DNA of 64,000 nucleotides from Achromobacter pulmonis (GTDB lineage: Bacteria > Pseudomonadota > Gammaproteobacteria > Burkholderiales > Burkholderiaceae_B), in contig NZ_CADIJV010000016.1 of assembly GCF_902859765.1 (NCBI RefSeq), forward strand, positions 44,340 through 108,339, written 5' to 3'. Shown in pieces: positions 51,638 to 61,410 of this stretch. How positions within the stretch are numbered: position 1 is the first letter of the stretch; each line of letters starts with the position of its first letter. A program made the translations under genes and the position numbers. Below the pieces are notes generated by a model. That model saw only the letters and a program-made list of their open reading frames with translations. It had not been told where the DNA came from and did not search any database.

Positions 51638-52407
51638 ACGCGCCGCTTCCCCTCGCCGGCAAGCGCGGCCTGGTCACCGGCATCGCCAACGCCGACTCCA
51701 TCGCCTGGGGCTGCGCCAAGGCGTTCCGTGCCCTGGGCGCGGAACTGGCGGTGACCTACCTGAACGACAAGGCGCGCCCGCACGTCGAGCCGCTGGCGCG
51801 CCAGGTCGACGCGCCGCTGCTGCTGCCGCTGGACCTGCTGCGCGAGGGCGAACTGGAGGCCGTGTTCGAGCGCATCACCCGCGAATGGGGCGGCCTGGAC
51901 TTCGTGCTGCACTCCATCGCCTACGCCCCGCGCGAAGACCTGCACGGCCGCGTCACCGACTGCTCGCGCGACGGCTTCCTCACGGCCATGGACGTGTCGT
52001 GCTGGTCGTTCATTCGCATGGCCAAACTGGCCGAGCCGCTGATGCCGGCCGGCGGCACCTTGTTCTGCATGAGCTACTACGGCTCGCAGATGGTGGTCGA
52101 GCACTACAACATGATGGGCCCGGTGAAGGCCGCGCTGGAATCGGCCACCCGCTACCTGGCGGCCGAGCTTGGCCCGCAGGGCATCCGCGTGCACGCCATT
52201 TCACCCGGGCCGCTCAAGACCCGCGCCGCCTCGGGCATCGCCGAGTTCGATGCGTTGCTCGACCGCGCCCAAGCCAAGGCGCCAGCCCGCAGCCTGGTGT
52301 CGATCGACGACGTCGGCGAGGCCACCGCCTGGCTTGCCACCGATGCCGCCCGCCGCATGACCGGCCAGACGCTGTACATCGACGGCGGTTATCACATCAT
52401 CGATTGA
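51634..52407 (+). CDS. fabI: Enoyl-[acyl-carrier-protein] reductase, FabI type
   Basis: This 257-residue short-chain dehydrogenase has the FabI-type GIANADSIAWGCAK cofactor loop and the Tyr-x9-Tyr-x6-Lys set (Tyr148, Tyr158, Lys165 in SYYGSQMVVEHYNMMGPVK). It reduces enoyl-ACP or enoyl-CoA with NADH. Its place as the last gene of a DUF3141-transacylase-kinase operon is not that of a housekeeping fabI, so it may be a second isoform using electrons under low oxygen. It is convergent with the SulP gene, 7 bases apart. Confidence 0.92.
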   Translation: MNAPLPLAGKRGLVTGIANADSIAWGCAKAFRALGAELAVTYLNDKARPHVEPLARQVDAPLLLPLDLLREGELEAVFERITREWGGLDFVLHSIAYAPREDLHGRVTDCSRDGFLTAMDVSCWSFIRMAKLAEPLMPAGGTLFCMSYYGSQMVVEHYNMMGPVKAALESATRYLAAELGPQGIRVHAISPGPLKTRAASGIAEFDALLDRAQAKAPARSLVSIDDVGEATAWLATDAARRMTGQTLYIDGGYHIID

Positions 52408-52414
52408 AGGCGCG

Positions 52415-54106
52415 TCAGGCCAGCGTTGCCGGCGCCGGCCCCTGGCGCCAGCGCTCGATGGCCTCGACCGCCTGTTCGGGCGTGGGGAAGATCTTGTCGC
52501 GGCCGATGCGCTCGGCCAGGCCGGAGCGCTCCAGCGCCAGGCGGAACTGACCGTGGCCGCCGGCCACCAGCAGCACCATATCGCGGTCGCGCAGTTCGCG
52601 CCGCAATTCATACAGCGCCTCGATCGCGTCGGCATCGGCCTGCGTCATGGCCTCGGCGTCGAGCACGAACCAGGTGGCGTCGCCGGCCTGCTCGATGACC
52701 TCGCGCGCGCGGCGGCGGAACGCATCGGCATTGAAGAACCACACCGAGGATTCGAACAGCCAGATCACCGTGCCCGGCACCGGTTGGGCCTGCGGGTTCA
52801 GGTGCATCTTGCCCAGCACCGATTCGCCCGGCAGACGGCCCAGCAAGGCGTCGCGCGGATTGCCCGAGACGTACATGGCGTACAGCAGCGTGGCGCCCAC
52901 CGACACCGCCACGCCCTGCAGCACGCCGAAGCCCACCACCCCCACCGCCGCCAGGATGCCGAACGCCAGTTCGATGCGCGAGATGCGCGCCAGCCGCATG
53001 AAGGCCTGGCCATCGAACAGGCTGGCGGCCGCCAGCAGCAGGATGGCCGATAACACCGCCTGCGGCAGCCAATAGAGCGGCGCGCTCAGCAGGCCCACCA
53101 CTACCGCCAGCGCCAGCGCCGCGCTCACGCCCACCAGCGGCGACGACCCGCCGGCGGCCAGGCCCACCGCCGTGCGTGAATCGGCGCCTGTCACCACAAA
53201 CCCCTGGAACAATCCCGCCGCCACGTTGGCCGCGCCGAAACCGACCAGCTCGCGGTTCGGATCGACATGCTCGCCGGTGCGCGCGGCGAAGCTGCGCGCG
53301 GTCACGATGCCGCTGGAAAAACTCACCACCAGCACCCCCGCCGCGCCCAGCAGGAGGTCGTCCACGCCCTCCAGCCGCACCGGCAGTCGCAGGGCCGGCA
53401 GTCCGGCCGGCACTTCGCCCACCACGGCGATGCCGAGACGGGGAAAATCGAACAGCCACGACAGCAGACAGGCCCCCACCACCAGCATGATCGGTCCGGG
53501 CCAGGTCGGCCGCCAACGCTTGATGGCGACCAACAGCAGGCACGACGCGATCCCCAGGCACAGGGTCGGTATGCGGATCTCGGACACGCGCCGCGTCAGT
53601 TCCAGGAACGGATGCACCAGACCGCTGTTGCGCAGCCCCACCCCGGTCAGGCCGCTCAATTGCGAGATCGCCAATGTCACCGCCACGCCCGCCATGTAGC
53701 CGATCAGCACCGGCCGCGACAGCAGGTTCGCCAGCACGCCCAGGCGCAGCAGCCGCGCGATCAGGCATCCCACGCCCACCGTCAGCGCGATGCCGGTCGC
53801 GGCCATCAGGCGCTCCTCGGGCGAGGTCAGCGCCATGCTGGTCAGGGTTGCCGCGATCAGCGTGCAGGTGGCGGTGTCCGGCCCCACGATCAACGTGCGC
53901 GAGGAACCGAACAGCGCATAGCCCAACATGCCGGCGATCGCCGCCCACAGGCCCGCCACCGGCGGGACGCCCATCATCGCCGCGTACGCCAGCCCCACCG
54001 GCAACGCCACCGCGGCCACGCTCAGGCCTGCGGCGATGTCGCGGCCGGCGGACTGCCGGGTCATGCCCCGCAGATTGTTCAGGCCAGGAAGAAAGCGTAG
54101 GTTCAT
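52415..54106 (-). CDS. SulP-family inorganic anion transporter with STAS domain
   Basis: This 563-residue SulP (SLC26) transporter has about eleven to fourteen membrane segments up to about residue 430 and a cytoplasmic STAS domain at about 440-550 (VIWLFESSVWFFNADAFRRRAREVIEQAGDATWFVLDAEAMTQADADAIEA). ALPVGLAYAAMMGVPPVAGLWAA is the family signature. The substrate may be sulfate, bicarbonate or a dicarboxylate. It begins with ATG 54106, without a good ribosome site. It is divergent from a Bug receptor gene. Confidence 0.93.
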   Translation of the reverse strand: MNLRFLPGLNNLRGMTRQSAGRDIAAGLSVAAVALPVGLAYAAMMGVPPVAGLWAAIAGMLGYALFGSSRTLIVGPDTATCTLIAATLTSMALTSPEERLMAATGIALTVGVGCLIARLLRLGVLANLLSRPVLIGYMAGVAVTLAISQLSGLTGVGLRNSGLVHPFLELTRRVSEIRIPTLCLGIASCLLLVAIKRWRPTWPGPIMLVVGACLLSWLFDFPRLGIAVVGEVPAGLPALRLPVRLEGVDDLLLGAAGVLVVSFSSGIVTARSFAARTGEHVDPNRELVGFGAANVAAGLFQGFVVTGADSRTAVGLAAGGSSPLVGVSAALALAVVVGLLSAPLYWLPQAVLSAILLLAAASLFDGQAFMRLARISRIELAFGILAAVGVVGFGVLQGVAVSVGATLLYAMYVSGNPRDALLGRLPGESVLGKMHLNPQAQPVPGTVIWLFESSVWFFNADAFRRRAREVIEQAGDATWFVLDAEAMTQADADAIEALYELRRELRDRDMVLLVAGGHGQFRLALERSGLAERIGRDKIFPTPEQAVEAIERWRQGPAPATLA

Positions 54107-54230
54107 GGGACTGCGGGACAGGCGAAATAGGACCGAAGAACCGCAGAGCGCGGGCGAGCGCCAAGCCTACACCAGTCCGGCCGCCCCGCATCGGCGGCAG
54201 ATCAAATCCGCGTGTGCCTGCCTGCCCCTT

Positions 54231-54247
54231 CATTCCAAAAAGGAATG
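54231..54247. promoter_or_regulatory. Palindrome in an AT-rich island, SulP / Bug promoter region
   Basis: CATTCC-AAAAA-GGAATG (perfect 6-bp arms, 54231-54247) at the edge of an AT-rich block (about 54237-54285) in the 297-base divergent gap. The block is the lowest-GC stretch of the region and likely holds promoter elements for the receptor gene. A candidate operator. Confidence 0.4.
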
Positions 54248-54403
54248 TATTTTCTTAAATATTTATCCCTTTTTATCAAGTGCCAATTTGCGTAGAGTCG
54301 TGCCACCCCATACGCGGCACCAATGCCGCACGCAGGCTGTCGCCGACAGCCCCCGATAACAAACAGCGCGGCCGTCCCCCGGACCGCGCAAACAGGAGAC
54401 TCC

Positions 54404-55384
54404 ATGCCGCACGCATTCCTGCGTCGCGCCGCCAGCGCGCTCGCACTGGCCGCGTTCGCCGCCTTCCCCGCCCTGTCGCAGGCCCAGGCCTATCCCGACC
54501 ACCCCATCAAGCTGGTCGTGCCCTGGCCCCCGGGCGGCGCCACCGACGCCCTGGGCCGCATGCTGGCGCAACGCCTGAGCGAGCGCCTGGGCCAGACCGT
54601 GATCGTCGACAACAAGGCGGGGGCCGGCGGCAATATCGGCACCGCCGCCTTCGTGCGCGAAAAGCCCGACGGCTATACGCTGCTGGTCGCCACCAGCTCC
54701 ACCAATGCCGCCAACCCGCATCTGTACGCGCGCCTGGGCTTCGATCCGGTCAAGGACTTCGCCCCTATCGCCTTTGTGGCCGAAATTCCCAATATCCTGG
54801 AAGTGCCGAAGCAGTCGCCCTACCAGTCCGTGCGGCAGTTGATCGACGCCGCCAAGGCCGCGCCCGGCAAGCTCAATTATGGTTCTGGCGGCGTCGGCTC
54901 GTCGCAGCACCTGGCCGGCTCCATGTTCAACGCCCGCACCGGCGTCGACATCCTGCACATCCCCTACAAAGGCAGCGGTCCGGCCGTCTCCGACCTGCTC
55001 GCCGGCCAGGTCGACATGATGATCGACACCGGTTCGCTGGCCCAGGTCCAGGCCGGCGCCCTGCGCGCCCTCGCCGTCGCCGCGCGCCAGCGCCTGCCCG
55101 CGCTGCCGAACGTGCCAACCTTCGCCGAAGCCGGCGTCAGCGATATGTATGCCTCCGCCTGGTACGGCATCGTCGCGCCGGCCGGCACGCCCGACGCCAT
55201 CGTCCAGCGGCTGAACCACGACATCAACGCCATCACCGCCGACCCCGCCATGCGCCAGCGCATGGAATCCATGGGCGCCATCGTCCCCGCCGGCCAGACC
55301 CCCGCCCAGTTCGGCGCTTTCATGCGCAGCGAGATCGACCGCTACGCCGGCATCGTCAAACTCTCAGGCGCGAAGATGGAATAA
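54404..55384 (+). CDS. Bug/TctC-family periplasmic solute receptor
   Basis: This 326-residue receptor has signal peptide [20 protein letters not shown], cleaved near QAQA (residue 29), then [20 protein letters not shown], the [23 protein letters not shown] block and the typical C-terminal helix pair. CAGGAGA precedes the ATG. It is monocistronic here: a terminator and the convergent pgk gene follow. The ligand is unknown; SulP upstream gives no strong clue. Confidence 0.92.
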   Translation: MPHAFLRRAASALALAAFAAFPALSQAQAYPDHPIKLVVPWPPGGATDALGRMLAQRLSERLGQTVIVDNKAGAGGNIGTAAFVREKPDGYTLLVATSSTNAANPHLYARLGFDPVKDFAPIAFVAEIPNILEVPKQSPYQSVRQLIDAAKAAPGKLNYGSGGVGSSQHLAGSMFNARTGVDILHIPYKGSGPAVSDLLAGQVDMMIDTGSLAQVQAGALRALAVAARQRLPALPNVPTFAEAGVSDMYASAWYGIVAPAGTPDAIVQRLNHDINAITADPAMRQRMESMGAIVPAGQTPAQFGAFMRSEIDRYAGIVKLSGAKME

Positions 55385-55454
55385 ACGCCGCGAACCCGCG
55401 CGCGCAGCGGCGGGCTCGATCCCCGCCCGGGCGCAGCGGCGGAAAGCGCCCATG

Positions 55455-55482
55455 AAAAAGCCGCTCCGGAAGGAGCGGCTTT
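55455..55482. terminator. Terminator between the Bug gene and pgk
   Basis: Perfect 11-bp stem AAAGCCGCTCC / GGAGCGGCTTT with a 4-base loop (55457-55467 and 55472-55482). On the minus strand five T follow, so it serves pgk well; the plus side has TTTC. Confidence 0.9.
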
Positions 55483-55501
55483 CTGATCGAATCAGGCCGA
55501 C

Positions 55502-56695
55502 TTAGTTGGCCCGCTCTTCCAGCACGGCCACCGCCGGCAAGGTCTTGCCTTCCAGGAACTCCAGGAATGCGCCGCCACCGGTCGAGATATAGCCCACCTG
55601 ATCGCCGATGCCATACTTGGCGATCGCCGCCAGCGTGTCGCCGCCGCCCGCGATCGAAAAGCCCTCGGAATCGGCGATCGCCTGCGCCACCACCTTGGTG
55701 CCATTGGCGAACTGGTCGAACTCGAACACGCCCACCGGACCGTTCCACACGATGGTGCCGGCGCTCTTCAGGATTTCGGCCAGTTGCTGCGCGGTCTGCG
55801 GGCCGATATCCAGGATCATGTCGTCGGCGGCAACCGCATCGGCCGCCTTCACCGTGGCTTCGGCGTCCGCGCCGAAGGCCTTGGCGCACACCACGTCCAC
55901 CGGGATCGGCACATCCGCGCCGCGCTGCTTCATCAGCTCGATCACGGCGCGCGCCTGATCCACCTGGTCCGGCTCGGCCAGCGACTTGCCGATCGGCAGC
56001 CCCGCCGCCAGCATGAAGGTGTTGGCGATGCCGCCGCCCACCACCAACTGATCGACCTTGTCGGCCAGCGATTGCAGGATCGACAGCTTGGTCGACACCT
56101 TGGAACCGCCGACGATCGCCACCAGCGGGCGCTTGGGCTCATGCAGCGCGCGGCCCAGCGCGTCCAGTTCGGCTTCCAGCAGCGGGCCGGCGCAGGCCAC
56201 CGGCGCGAAGCGCGCGATGCCGTGCGTGGTGGCCTCGGCGCGGTGCGCCGTGCCGAAAGCGTCGTTGACGTAGACGTCGCACAGCGCCGCCATCTTGCGT
56301 GACAGCGCCTCGTCGTCCTTTTTCTCGCCGACGTTGACGCGGCAGTTTTCCAGCAGCACCACCAGGCCCGGCTCGACCTTGACGCCGTCGACCCAGTCGC
56401 GCACCAGCGGCACCGGCATGCCGAGCAGCTCGGACAGGCGCTGGCCGACCTTGGCCAGCGAATCGGCTTCGGTCAGCTCGCCTTCCTTGGGACGGCCCAG
56501 GTGCGAGGTGACCATCACCGCGGCGCCGGCGTCCAGCGCCAGGCGGATGCCGGGCACCGAGGCGCGGATGCGGGTGTCTTCGGAAATGCGGCCGGCGTCG
56601 TCGAACGGCACGTTCAGATCGGCGCGGATGAACACGCGCTTGCCGGACAGGGCGCCGGCCTTGGCCAGCGCGGACAGGGTATTGACCTTGGGCAT
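55502..56695 (-). CDS. pgk: Phosphoglycerate kinase
   Basis: This 397-residue glycolytic kinase moves phosphate from 1,3-bisphosphoglycerate to [54 protein letters not shown] and [16 protein letters not shown] are typical; the C-terminal GGGDTLAAI and STGGGAFLE close the nucleotide site. It lies 97 bases behind gapA on the same strand, with a strong hairpin between them. Confidence 0.97.
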   Translation of the reverse strand: MPKVNTLSALAKAGALSGKRVFIRADLNVPFDDAGRISEDTRIRASVPGIRLALDAGAAVMVTSHLGRPKEGELTEADSLAKVGQRLSELLGMPVPLVRDWVDGVKVEPGLVVLLENCRVNVGEKKDDEALSRKMAALCDVYVNDAFGTAHRAEATTHGIARFAPVACAGPLLEAELDALGRALHEPKRPLVAIVGGSKVSTKLSILQSLADKVDQLVVGGGIANTFMLAAGLPIGKSLAEPDQVDQARAVIELMKQRGADVPIPVDVVCAKAFGADAEATVKAADAVAADDMILDIGPQTAQQLAEILKSAGTIVWNGPVGVFEFDQFANGTKVVAQAIADSEGFSIAGGGDTLAAIAKYGIGDQVGYISTGGGAFLEFLEGKTLPAVAVLEERAN

Positions 56696-56725
56696 ATGCT
56701 TTGCTTCTCCTAGAGTTGGCGAGCA

Positions 56726-56775
56726 AAGGGGACGAACCCGCCTTCCGCCGTGGCGGAAAACCTGTTCGTCCCCTT
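56726..56775 (-). other. Nested hairpin between gapA and pgk
   Basis: Outer perfect 12-bp arms (56726-56737 and 56764-56775, AAGGGGACGAAC with its complement) enclose an inner perfect stem TTCCGCC / GGCGGAA (56743-56749 with 56752-56758). It occupies half of the gapA-pgk spacer. No T-run is next to it. It is probably an mRNA processing or stability element, or a partial terminator. Confidence 0.6.
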
Positions 56776-56792
56776 CGACCCGACAGCGGTGC

Positions 56793-57818
<1,026 letters not shown>

Positions 57819-59855
57819 TTACAGAACTTGCTTGACGGTCTCGGCCACCTTGTCGGCGGTCAGCCCGAAGAACTTGAACAGCGCGCCGGCCGGGGCGGAT
57901 TCGCCGTAGCGGTCGATGCCGACCACGGCGCCTTCCAGGCCCACGTACTTGTGCCAGAAGGCGGTCACGCCGGCCTCGACGGCCACGCGCGGCAGGCCCT
58001 TGGGCAGCACCGACTGCTTCCAGGCGGCGTCCTGCTTGTCGAACACGTCGGTGCTCGGCATGGACACCACGCGCACCGCGATGCCTTCCTTGGCCAGCTG
58101 GGCTTGCGCGTCCAGGGCGATGGCGACTTCGGAACCGGTGGCGATGATCACGGCACGGGCGCCTTCGGCGTCGCGCAGCACATAACCGCCGCGGGCGATG
58201 GCGTCCACGGTGGCGGCATCGCGCTGCACGAACGGCAGGTTCTGGCGCGACAGCAGCAGCGCCGTCGGGCCGCCGTCATGCACGTCCATGCCGATGCTGG
58301 CCGGACGCGTCACGGCGGCGTTCCAGGCCACGGCGGTCTCGGCCGTGTCGCAGGGTCGCCAGAGCGACAGGTTGGGAATCAGGCGCAGGCTGGCGGCGTG
58401 CTCGATCGACTGGTGGGTCGGGCCGTCTTCGCCCAGGCCGATGGAGTCGTGCGTGAACACGTGCACCACGCGTTGCTTCATCAGCGCGGCCATGCGGATG
58501 GCGTTGCGCGAGTAGTCGGAGAAGGTCAGGAAGGTGCCGCCGAACGGCAGGTAGCCGCCATGCAGCGCCACGCCATTCATGATGGCGGCCATGCCGAACT
58601 CGCGCACGCCGTAGTTGATGTGACGGCCGAACTGGATGCCCTTGTCGCCCGCGCGCACGGCGGCCACGCCCTTCCAGTCGGTGAAGTTGGAGCCGGTCAG
58701 GTCGGCCGAGCCGCCGAGCATTTCCGGCAGCGCGGCGGCCAGCGCCGTGATCGCGAACTGCGAAGCCTTGCGGGTGGCGACGGTTTCGGCCTTTTCCAGC
58801 GTGGCATTCAGGAACGCCTGGAACTGTTCGGCGTAGCCGGCCGGCAGTTTGCCCTGCATGCGGCGGGTGAACTCGGCGGCCTCGGCCGGGAATTCGGCGG
58901 CGTAGGCGTCGAACGCCGACTGCCATTCGGCCTGCGCGGCGGCGCCGGTCTTGCGGCGGTCCCAACCGTCGTAGATGTCCTGCGGGATCTGGAACGGCTC
59001 GGCCGACCAGCCCAGCGCGGCGCGGGTGGCGGCGATCTCGTCCTTGCCCAGCGGGGCGCCGTGCACGTTGTGGGTGCCGGCCATGTTGGGCGAACCCTTG
59101 CCGATGACGGTGCGGCAGACGATCAGCGTGGGCTTTTCCGATTGCGCGCGGGCGGCCTTGATGGCGGCGTCCACGGCGGCGGCGTCGTGGCCATCGACGC
59201 CACGGATGACGTTCCAGCCGTAGCCTTCGAAGCGCTTGGCGGTGTCGTCGGCGAACCAGTGCTCGACGTGGCCGTCGATGGAAATGCCGTTGTCGTCGTA
59301 CAGCACCACCAGCTTGGACAGCTTGAGGGTGCCGGCCAGCGAGCACACTTCGTGCGAAATGCCTTCCATCAGGCAGCCGTCGCCGGTGAAGGCGTAGGTG
59401 TGGTGGTCGACGATGGTGTGGCCGGGCTTGTTGAACTCGGCGGCCAGCAGCGCTTCGGCCAGCGCCATGCCGACGGCATTACCCAGGCCCTGGCCCAGCG
59501 GGCCGGTGGTGGTTTCCACGCCCGGCGTGATGCCCACTTCGGGGTGGCCCGGCGTCTTGGAATGCAGTTGGCGGAAATTCTTCAGTTCTTCGATCGGCAG
59601 GTCGTAGCCGGTCAGGTGCAGCAGCGCGTAGATCAGCATCGAGCCGTGGCCGTTGGACAGCACGAAGCGGTCGCGGTTGGCCCAGGCGGGATCCTTGGGG
59701 TTGTGGCGCAGATTGCCGATCCAGAGGGCCTGGGCGATTTCCGCCATGCCCATGGGAGCGCCCGGGTGCCCGGAGTTCGCTTGTTGCACGGCATCCATCG
59801 CGAGGACGCGGATGGCATCCGCCAAGGCAAGTTTAGGGGCGGTCGGATTGCTCAT
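57819..59855 (-). CDS. tkt: Transketolase
   Basis: This 678-residue ThDP enzyme of the pentose phosphate pathway has its N-terminal ThDP-binding motif in [20 protein letters not shown] with the metal DDNGISIDG. The middle Pyr domain includes the catalytic Glu in [15 protein letters not shown], and the C-terminal domain follows from about residue 540. Family length is 660-680. It is the first gene of tkt-gapA-pgk, a set shared by glycolysis and sugar-phosphate interconversion. Confidence 0.97.
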   Translation of the reverse strand: MSNPTAPKLALADAIRVLAMDAVQQANSGHPGAPMGMAEIAQALWIGNLRHNPKDPAWANRDRFVLSNGHGSMLIYALLHLTGYDLPIEELKNFRQLHSKTPGHPEVGITPGVETTTGPLGQGLGNAVGMALAEALLAAEFNKPGHTIVDHHTYAFTGDGCLMEGISHEVCSLAGTLKLSKLVVLYDDNGISIDGHVEHWFADDTAKRFEGYGWNVIRGVDGHDAAAVDAAIKAARAQSEKPTLIVCRTVIGKGSPNMAGTHNVHGAPLGKDEIAATRAALGWSAEPFQIPQDIYDGWDRRKTGAAAQAEWQSAFDAYAAEFPAEAAEFTRRMQGKLPAGYAEQFQAFLNATLEKAETVATRKASQFAITALAAALPEMLGGSADLTGSNFTDWKGVAAVRAGDKGIQFGRHINYGVREFGMAAIMNGVALHGGYLPFGGTFLTFSDYSRNAIRMAALMKQRVVHVFTHDSIGLGEDGPTHQSIEHAASLRLIPNLSLWRPCDTAETAVAWNAAVTRPASIGMDVHDGGPTALLLSRQNLPFVQRDAATVDAIARGGYVLRDAEGARAVIIATGSEVAIALDAQAQLAKEGIAVRVVSMPSTDVFDKQDAAWKQSVLPKGLPRVAVEAGVTAFWHKYVGLEGAVVGIDRYGESAPAGALFKFFGLTADKVAETVKQVL

Positions 59856-60199
59856 TCGGAAGGCTCTTTGAAGCTGGCTCGCCCATGCAGGAAATGGGGG
59901 CCAGTTGAGTAGGTTGCGAAGCAGACGATTTTAACACCTGGGGATGGCCCGGCCGGCGGCCGCTGGCGGGGTCCGCCAGATGGACGATGCCCTCTGGGTG
60001 AAACATGGGCTCCAAGGGTGGCAACCCCAATGGCATGGCGTCGTTCCCGCGCCGCCAACCTGATCGGCCGGGGCATCAAGGTGGTAGGCTACACGCTCAG
60101 CCAACCTCTCAGGTAACCTGTAGCCGGGCCGCCCCAGCCTGCGGCCCCGGGGCCTGCGCCCTGCCCCACGTCCGCCGTCCGTCCATTACTGCAACACCC
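59856..60199. other. Divergent intergenic region, tkt / rsmE
   Basis: 344 bases between two start codons. It must hold both promoters. A 7-bp inverted repeat GGCTACA / TGTAGCC (60087-60125) encloses CAGGT-A-ACCTG (60110-60120). An open frame running into rsmE from 60005 is not conserved and was not used. No RNA family was identified. Confidence 0.5.
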
Positions 60200-60931
60200 A
60201 TGTCCGCTCCCCGCTTCTTCTGCGACGCTCCCTTGTCCGCCGGCGCCCGCATCGCCCTGCCCGAGTCCCTGGCGCACCACGCCATCCGGGTGCTGCGGCT
60301 GCGCGCGGGCGAAACCGTGGTGCTGTTCAACGGCCAGGGCGGCGAATATCCGGCGGTGCTGGACATCGAGGGCAAGGCCGGCTTCGCCCAACTGGGCGCG
60401 TTCGATCCGCGCGAAGCCGAGTTGGCCGGTCGCATCACCCTGGTGCAGGGCCTGCCGTCCGGCGACAAGATGGACTGGGTGGTGGAAAAGGCCGTGGAAC
60501 TGGGCGCCGCCCGGGTCTGTCCCATCGCCGCGCAGCGCAGCGTGCTGCAGCTGGCTGGCCCGCGCCTGGAAAAAAGGGTGACCCACTGGCAGCGCATCGC
60601 CCAGTCGGCCGCCGAGCAATGCGGCCGCAACCGCCTGATGGCGGTCGACGCGCCCGTGGCGCTGGCCGACTGGCTGGCGCAGCCTACCGACGGCCTGCGT
60701 CTGTTATGCCACCCGGAGGCCGACACCGACGTGGCCGGTCTGCTTGGCGCCACGCCTGGCCTGGCGTCCCTGACGCTGCTGGTCGGCCCCGAAGGGGGCT
60801 GGTCGGACAAGGAATTGGCCCAGGCGCGCGAGGCGGGCGTGCACGCCGTCAGGTTCGGCCCACGGGTGCTGCGCACCGAGACCGCCGGATTGGCATTGAT
60901 ATCCGCCGCCAGCGCCGTGCTGGGCTGGTAG
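60200..60931 (+). CDS. rsmE: 16S rRNA (uracil(1498)-N(3))-methyltransferase
   Basis: This 243-residue SPOUT-fold enzyme methylates U1498 of 16S rRNA. It has an N-terminal PUA-like domain (residues about 1-75; HHAIRVLRLRAGETVVLFNGQGGEY), and the knotted SAM site LLVGPEGGWSDKELAQAREAG with RFGPRVLRTETAGLALISA. The ATG at 60200 starts MSAPRFFCD; this matches the family length of about 243. It is convergent with the barstar gene, 11 bases apart. Confidence 0.96.
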   Translation: MSAPRFFCDAPLSAGARIALPESLAHHAIRVLRLRAGETVVLFNGQGGEYPAVLDIEGKAGFAQLGAFDPREAELAGRITLVQGLPSGDKMDWVVEKAVELGAARVCPIAAQRSVLQLAGPRLEKRVTHWQRIAQSAAEQCGRNRLMAVDAPVALADWLAQPTDGLRLLCHPEADTDVAGLLGATPGLASLTLLVGPEGGWSDKELAQAREAGVHAVRFGPRVLRTETAGLALISAASAVLGW

Positions 60932-60942
60932 CGGCGAAACGT

Positions 60943-61410
60943 TCAGTGGTTCTCGCCGTAGGGCGCGGCGGCCACGCCGGGTTCGGGGTCCGGATGCTTG
61001 CCCGCGTGTTCGATCACATACGCGAAGGTGCGGCCGTTCTCGTGGGCGAATTCGGCGGCGTCGGCGCACACCGATTCGATGCGGGCGGCGTCTTCCTCCA
61101 GCGCCGGGTCGCCGGAGTGCAGCTTGTACAGCCACAGCACCACGCCGGTCTTGTGATCCAGCACGGTGTCGCACAGGCAGTCATAGAGCGCGTCGAGATT
61201 GCCGCCGAAATACTCGGGAAAATCCACCGCCTTGACGATGGCGCGCAGCACCGCGGAACGGCTGCGCGCCGGGTCGCAATTGGCCACGAACAGCGCCAGG
61301 CCGAGTTCGTGCGCGGCATCGACCACGGCCTTTTTGTCCAACCCTTCATGGGGCAGCGCTCCACCTCGCTTCAACTGCCGCTGCAGGGTAGATTGGGCAT
61401 TGCGCGTCAT
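60943..61410 (-). CDS. Barstar-family protein (orphan RNase inhibitor-like)
   Basis: This 155-residue protein has a barstar domain at about 35-125 (HELGLALFVANCDPARSRSAVLRAIVKAVDFPEYFGGNLDALYDCL), where the YFGGNLDALYDCL helix is the one that plugs barnase. No barnase-type ribonuclease gene is nearby. It has a positively charged N-terminal extension and a proline-rich tail. It overlaps the patatin stop by 4 bases, so the two are co-expressed. Confidence 0.88.
   Translation of the reverse strand: MTRNAQSTLQRQLKRGGALPHEGLDKKAVVDAAHELGLALFVANCDPARSRSAVLRAIVKAVDFPEYFGGNLDALYDCLCDTVLDHKTGVVLWLYKLHSGDPALEEDAARIESVCADAAEFAHENGRTFAYVIEHAGKHPDPEPGVAAAPYGENH

Noticed and set aside
57828-59912. 694-codon plus-strand open frame opposite tkt
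   Set aside because: Antisense to transketolase, which has complete catalytic motifs; no ribosome site or protein-like composition.
60101-60125. CTCTCAGGTA sequence upstream of rsmE resembling part of a glycine riboswitch
   Set aside because: The rest of the aptamer is missing: no GGAGAG-type 5' half, no GAAGGGGCAA-like junction, and the downstream gene has no link to glycine.
60005-60199. N-terminal extension of RsmE
   Set aside because: The extra 65 residues do not resemble the PUA domain or any signal, and the ATG at 60200 gives the normal length.
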